DNA from: Candidatus Omnitrophota bacterium
GTDB lineage: Bacteria > Omnitrophota > Gorgyraeia > Duberdicusellales > 4484-171
NCBI GenBank assembly: GCA_028710385.1
Contig: JAQTUC010000060.1
Coordinates: forward strand, 952 to 8,519
Direction: 5' to 3'
DNA length: 7,568 nt
Position numbers and translations under genes: made by a program. Of this stretch, positions 5,468 to 7,568 are shown piece after piece (position 1 is the first letter of the stretch; each line of letters opens with the position of its first letter). The notes under the pieces were generated by a model. That model had not been told where the DNA came from, did no database searches, and was given only the letters and a program-made list of their open reading frames with translations.

Positions 5468-6276
5468 AAATATTCTGTAATTCAAAGTTTGTTGAAAAAG
5501 AAACGATTGAAGAAATATTTGAGCCGGGATTTTTATTCGGATGGGGCGTTTATGAGGCCCTGCGCGCTTACGGCGGCAAGGTCCCGTTTCTAGCCATGCA
5601 CACAGACAGGCTTAACAAAGGCCTGGAAATTCTTGGCATAGACAAAATAGATTTGGATTTCCCCGGTGCAATAAAAAAACTGCTTTCGGAAAATAAATTA
5701 GAAGACGCTTATATCAGAATAACAGCTTATAAAAAAAGAAATTCTACAGGCGTGCTTATTTACGCGGATAAATTCGGATATTACCAGAAAGATGCTTACG
5801 AAAAAGGGTTTAGCGCGATAATTTCTCCTTACAGGCGCGACACCAAGAGCCCTTTTTCACAGATAAAATCCTTAAGCTATATTGAAAACAGAATGTCCTG
5901 GTTTAAGGCTCAGCAGGCGAATAAGGATGAGGCGTTGTTGGTGAACCAGGAAGATTATCTTATAGGAGGAAGCCGAAGTAATTTATTCCTGGTAACAGGC
6001 AGGGAAATCGTTACCCCGTCTGTAAAATCAGGGGCGTTTATGGGGATAACCAGGAACCGGCTGGTTAATGAATTAATGGATTTGCGTATCAGGATAAAAG
6101 AAAAGGAATTGTCGCTGGAAGATTTATACGAAGCAGACGAAGCTTTTTTAACCAGTTCTTTACTTGAGGTTATGCCTCTGGTAGAATGCGCAAGTAAAAA
6201 AATAGGAGACGGGCTCCCCGGTAAAATGACAAAGGAAATTCTCAATCAATACAGAGAGTTGTGCCGGGAAGCATAA
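5464..6276 (+). CDS. Fold-type IV PLP aminotransferase/lyase homologue (BCAT, D-amino acid transaminase, PabC family) with an altered PLP site
   Basis: The 270-residue length and motif order fit class IV aminotransferases. GFLFGWGVYEALRAYGGK (22-39) is the N-terminal substrate loop. H46 and R49 are in MHTDRL, where the Arg binds the PLP phosphate. K135 in IKSLSY is the expected Schiff-base lysine. GITR (194-197) is the second phosphate loop, and TSSLLEVMPLV (230-240) is the C-terminal active-site block. The PLP ring-nitrogen Glu, 32-34 residues after the Lys in E. coli BCAT and D-amino acid transaminase (usually E-G-S/T), is Gly168 here (IGGSRSNLF). A single base (gga for gaa) separates it from the norm. 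Members transaminate branched-chain or D-amino acids or cleave aminodeoxychorismate; I cannot choose. The start overlaps the amidohydrolase stop by ATGA with no Shine-Dalgarno of its own, so it is probably translated by coupling. Confidence 0.87.
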   Translation: MKIFCNSKFVEKETIEEIFEPGFLFGWGVYEALRAYGGKVPFLAMHTDRLNKGLEILGIDKIDLDFPGAIKKLLSENKLEDAYIRITAYKKRNSTGVLIYADKFGYYQKDAYEKGFSAIISPYRRDTKSPFSQIKSLSYIENRMSWFKAQQANKDEALLVNQEDYLIGGSRSNLFLVTGREIVTPSVKSGAFMGITRNRLVNELMDLRIRIKEKELSLEDLYEADEAFLTSSLLEVMPLVECASKKIGDGLPGKMTKEILNQYRELCREA

Positions 6277-6292
6277 AAATGAGAGGTTAATT

Positions 6293-7309
6293 ATGAAATT
6301 TTCACCTTTATTCTGGCCGATTGAATTAAAAGGCAGCGCTATTTACATACTTGATGAAACCCTTTTGCCTCACAAAATAAAATATATAAAAGCAACCAAT
6401 GAAAAACAGGCAATCGCGGCCATAAAAGATATGAAAACCCGCGCTGTCGGACAGGTGATTCTTGTTTTTTATATTTTCCTGGCAGTCATAAAAAAGAATA
6501 AAAATAAAAAAGATATAAAACCAATTCTTTTTAAGCTGGCAGAAGCTATAAATTCTGCGCGGCCCACACTTTCGTTTAAATATTTAACAGATATGGTTTT
6601 AGGCTGGGCAGTTTCAGGCGCGCCTTTGGAGAAAAGCATACTTGGATTTCTGGCGCTTCTTAAAAACAAGCGTATTGAGCAGGCGCAGGAAGCAAGTATG
6701 TATTTAAATGACGGGGACACCGTTCTTACACATTGTAACATCAGCGGCCAGATGCCGTTAATTGCAGAATTTGCAAAGAATGAAGGCAAAACCATAAAGT
6801 TTTTTGCAACCGAAACCAGGCCCTATCTTCAGGGAAGCCGTTTGACTGCCTGGGAATTGCAAAAGCAGGGTTTTGACGTTACGCTTATATCGGATAATAT
6901 GGTTGCCCAGGTAATGCATGAGAAAAAAATAAATAAAGTTATAGTAGGGGCTGATCATCTTGCGCAAAACGGAGATATTGCGAATAAAATCGGCACCTTT
7001 CAAATCGCAATACTTTCAAGGCATTTCGGTATTCCTTTTTATGTTTTATGCCCGCCAGCTTCCCGCGCAAAAACAGGGAAAGATATTACAATTGAGATAA
7101 GGCCGGAAGCAGAACTTCTTGAGTATCAGGGTTTAAGGCTTGCGCCAAAGGGTGTTAAGGGCTATTATCCGGCATTTGACATAACGCCGAATAATTTAAT
7201 TACCAGGCACATATATTTACAGGTAGAAAAAAAAGCGCAAACGCATTCCAAGCATGACATTGAGTCAAGTCTTCCGCGCGAAGAAGAACAGGATGAAGAT
7301 TTACTATGA
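6293..7309 (+). CDS. MtnA/eIF2B-family sugar-1-phosphate isomerase homologue
   Basis: The 338-residue protein belongs to the family of methylthioribose-1-phosphate isomerase (MtnA), ribose-1,5-bisphosphate isomerase and eIF2B subunits. The C-terminal domain is strongly conserved: THCNISG (146-152) with the catalytic C148 (Cys160 in B. subtilis MtnA), TETRPYLQGSRLTAWEL (173-189), VGADHLAQNGDIANKIGT (218-235) with the acid D221 (Asp240 in MtnA), and PAFDITPNNLIT (293-304). MtnA converts an aldose-1-phosphate to the ketose-1-phosphate. The N-terminal domain differs: the usual R-G-A-P-A-I-G loop reads TRAVGQVIL (49-57), so the sugar may not be methylthioribose. After about residue 312 there is a charged tail rich in Glu and Asp. 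GAGAGGT at 6281-6287 supports ATG 6293. It follows the aminotransferase by 16 bases and probably shares its operon. A ribose-phosphate, 5-deoxyribose or amino-sugar substrate is possible; no gene symbol is safe. Confidence 0.87.
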   Translation: MKFSPLFWPIELKGSAIYILDETLLPHKIKYIKATNEKQAIAAIKDMKTRAVGQVILVFYIFLAVIKKNKNKKDIKPILFKLAEAINSARPTLSFKYLTDMVLGWAVSGAPLEKSILGFLALLKNKRIEQAQEASMYLNDGDTVLTHCNISGQMPLIAEFAKNEGKTIKFFATETRPYLQGSRLTAWELQKQGFDVTLISDNMVAQVMHEKKINKVIVGADHLAQNGDIANKIGTFQIAILSRHFGIPFYVLCPPASRAKTGKDITIEIRPEAELLEYQGLRLAPKGVKGYYPAFDITPNNLITRHIYLQVEKKAQTHSKHDIESSLPREEEQDEDLL

Positions 7310-7372
7310 CAGAACAGGAAAAAAACATTAAAACGAAATTATAGACGGCAAGTCCTAAAGCATCAACAACAA

Positions 7373-7380
7373 AAGGAGGT
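7373..7380 (+). promoter_or_regulatory. Near-ideal ribosome binding site fixing the start of the last gene
   Basis: AAGGAGGT is an 8-base match to the anti-Shine-Dalgarno sequence of 16S rRNA, 4 bases before ATG 7385. The 75 bases between the MtnA-like stop and ATG 7385 hold nothing else I can support. Confidence 0.75.
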
Positions 7381-7384
7381 TGGC

Positions 7385-7568
7385 ATGTCTAAATTGAGTG
7401 GTTTAGTATTTGATTGTTTGCTGCTTTTTCCGGGTTTGTTATGGATTTGTGCTTTGGTATCATGTATTAGGAGAAAATTTGAAAATAAATCAGAAAAAAT
7501 GTTATGGATATTGGTTTTAATATTTGGAGCATTCATTGGAGGATTCATATATTGGATAGCAAAAGGCG
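7385..7568 (+). CDS. Start of a two-helix membrane protein resembling the PLDc_N domain (partial)
   Basis: The frame is open to the right edge and gives 61 residues. It has a first hydrophobic helix (about 6-28, GLVFDCLLLFPGLLWICALV), a short basic/polar loop (RRKFENKSEK, 29-38), then a second helix (about 40-59) with W41, a Gly pair (GG, 52-53) and Y56. This pattern (two helices, R/K-rich loop, Trp-led second helix ending G-x-x-x-Y) resembles the PLDc_N domain. That domain occurs alone as a small membrane protein or before phospholipase D-type catalytic domains such as cardiolipin synthase. Only the start is visible, so which of these it is cannot be decided. The strong ribosome binding site at 7373-7380 fixes the start. 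Whether it belongs to the metabolic operon or is a separate unit is unclear; no terminator is seen between them. Confidence 0.7.
   Translation, partial: MSKLSGLVFDCLLLFPGLLWICALVSCIRRKFENKSEKMLWILVLIFGAFIGGFIYWIAKG

Noticed and set aside
7306..7344. 12-residue frame overlapping the MtnA-like stop by ATGA (MTEQEKNIKTKL)
   Set aside because: Too short to support. It may be the remnant of a lost downstream gene, but nothing recognisable follows in any frame before ATG 7385.

Overview
The window is a compact, AT-rich bacterial segment. All the genes I can support lie on the + strand, several overlap by ATGA, and no gene-free stretch exceeds 300 bases. I see no tRNA, rRNA, CRISPR array, transposase or phage gene. 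Strong AGGAGG-type ribosome binding sites, signal peptides ending in F-A-Q, and a cobalamin-type radical SAM gene suggest a Gram-negative, probably anaerobic, uncultured lineage (Omnitrophota/Elusimicrobiota-like). That placement is a guess from style, not from a marker gene.

Left part (1-1336): the last two membrane helices of a transporter-like protein (MFS style) run into the window. It overlaps a small secreted cysteine-rich protein, which overlaps by ATGA a complete NAD(P)-dependent short-chain dehydrogenase. These three look like one transcription unit.

Middle part (1337-3029): a periplasmic SurA/PrsA-type chaperone gene is split by a -1 frame change near 1515-1524. Its signal peptide is in one frame and its body in another, and the prolyl isomerase domain is absent. 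Next is an exported TPR-repeat protein whose first 12 residues resemble the start of the radical SAM gene that follows.

Right part (3047-7309): a possible small metabolic operon. It holds a B12-binding-domain radical SAM enzyme, an ACMSD-like amidohydrolase, a fold-type IV PLP aminotransferase and a MtnA/eIF2B-family sugar-phosphate isomerase homologue. A 59-base near-perfect palindrome of 7-base CACGTNN units lies between the first two. The amidohydrolase lacks the usual catalytic His of its subfamily (Ser instead). The aminotransferase lacks the Glu that contacts the PLP ring nitrogen (Gly instead). The isomerase keeps its catalytic Cys and Asp but has an altered N-terminal substrate motif. 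The set may therefore carry out a non-standard pathway; I cannot name its product.

The right edge (7385-7568) is the start of a two-helix membrane protein resembling the PLDc_N domain, preceded by a near-ideal ribosome binding site.
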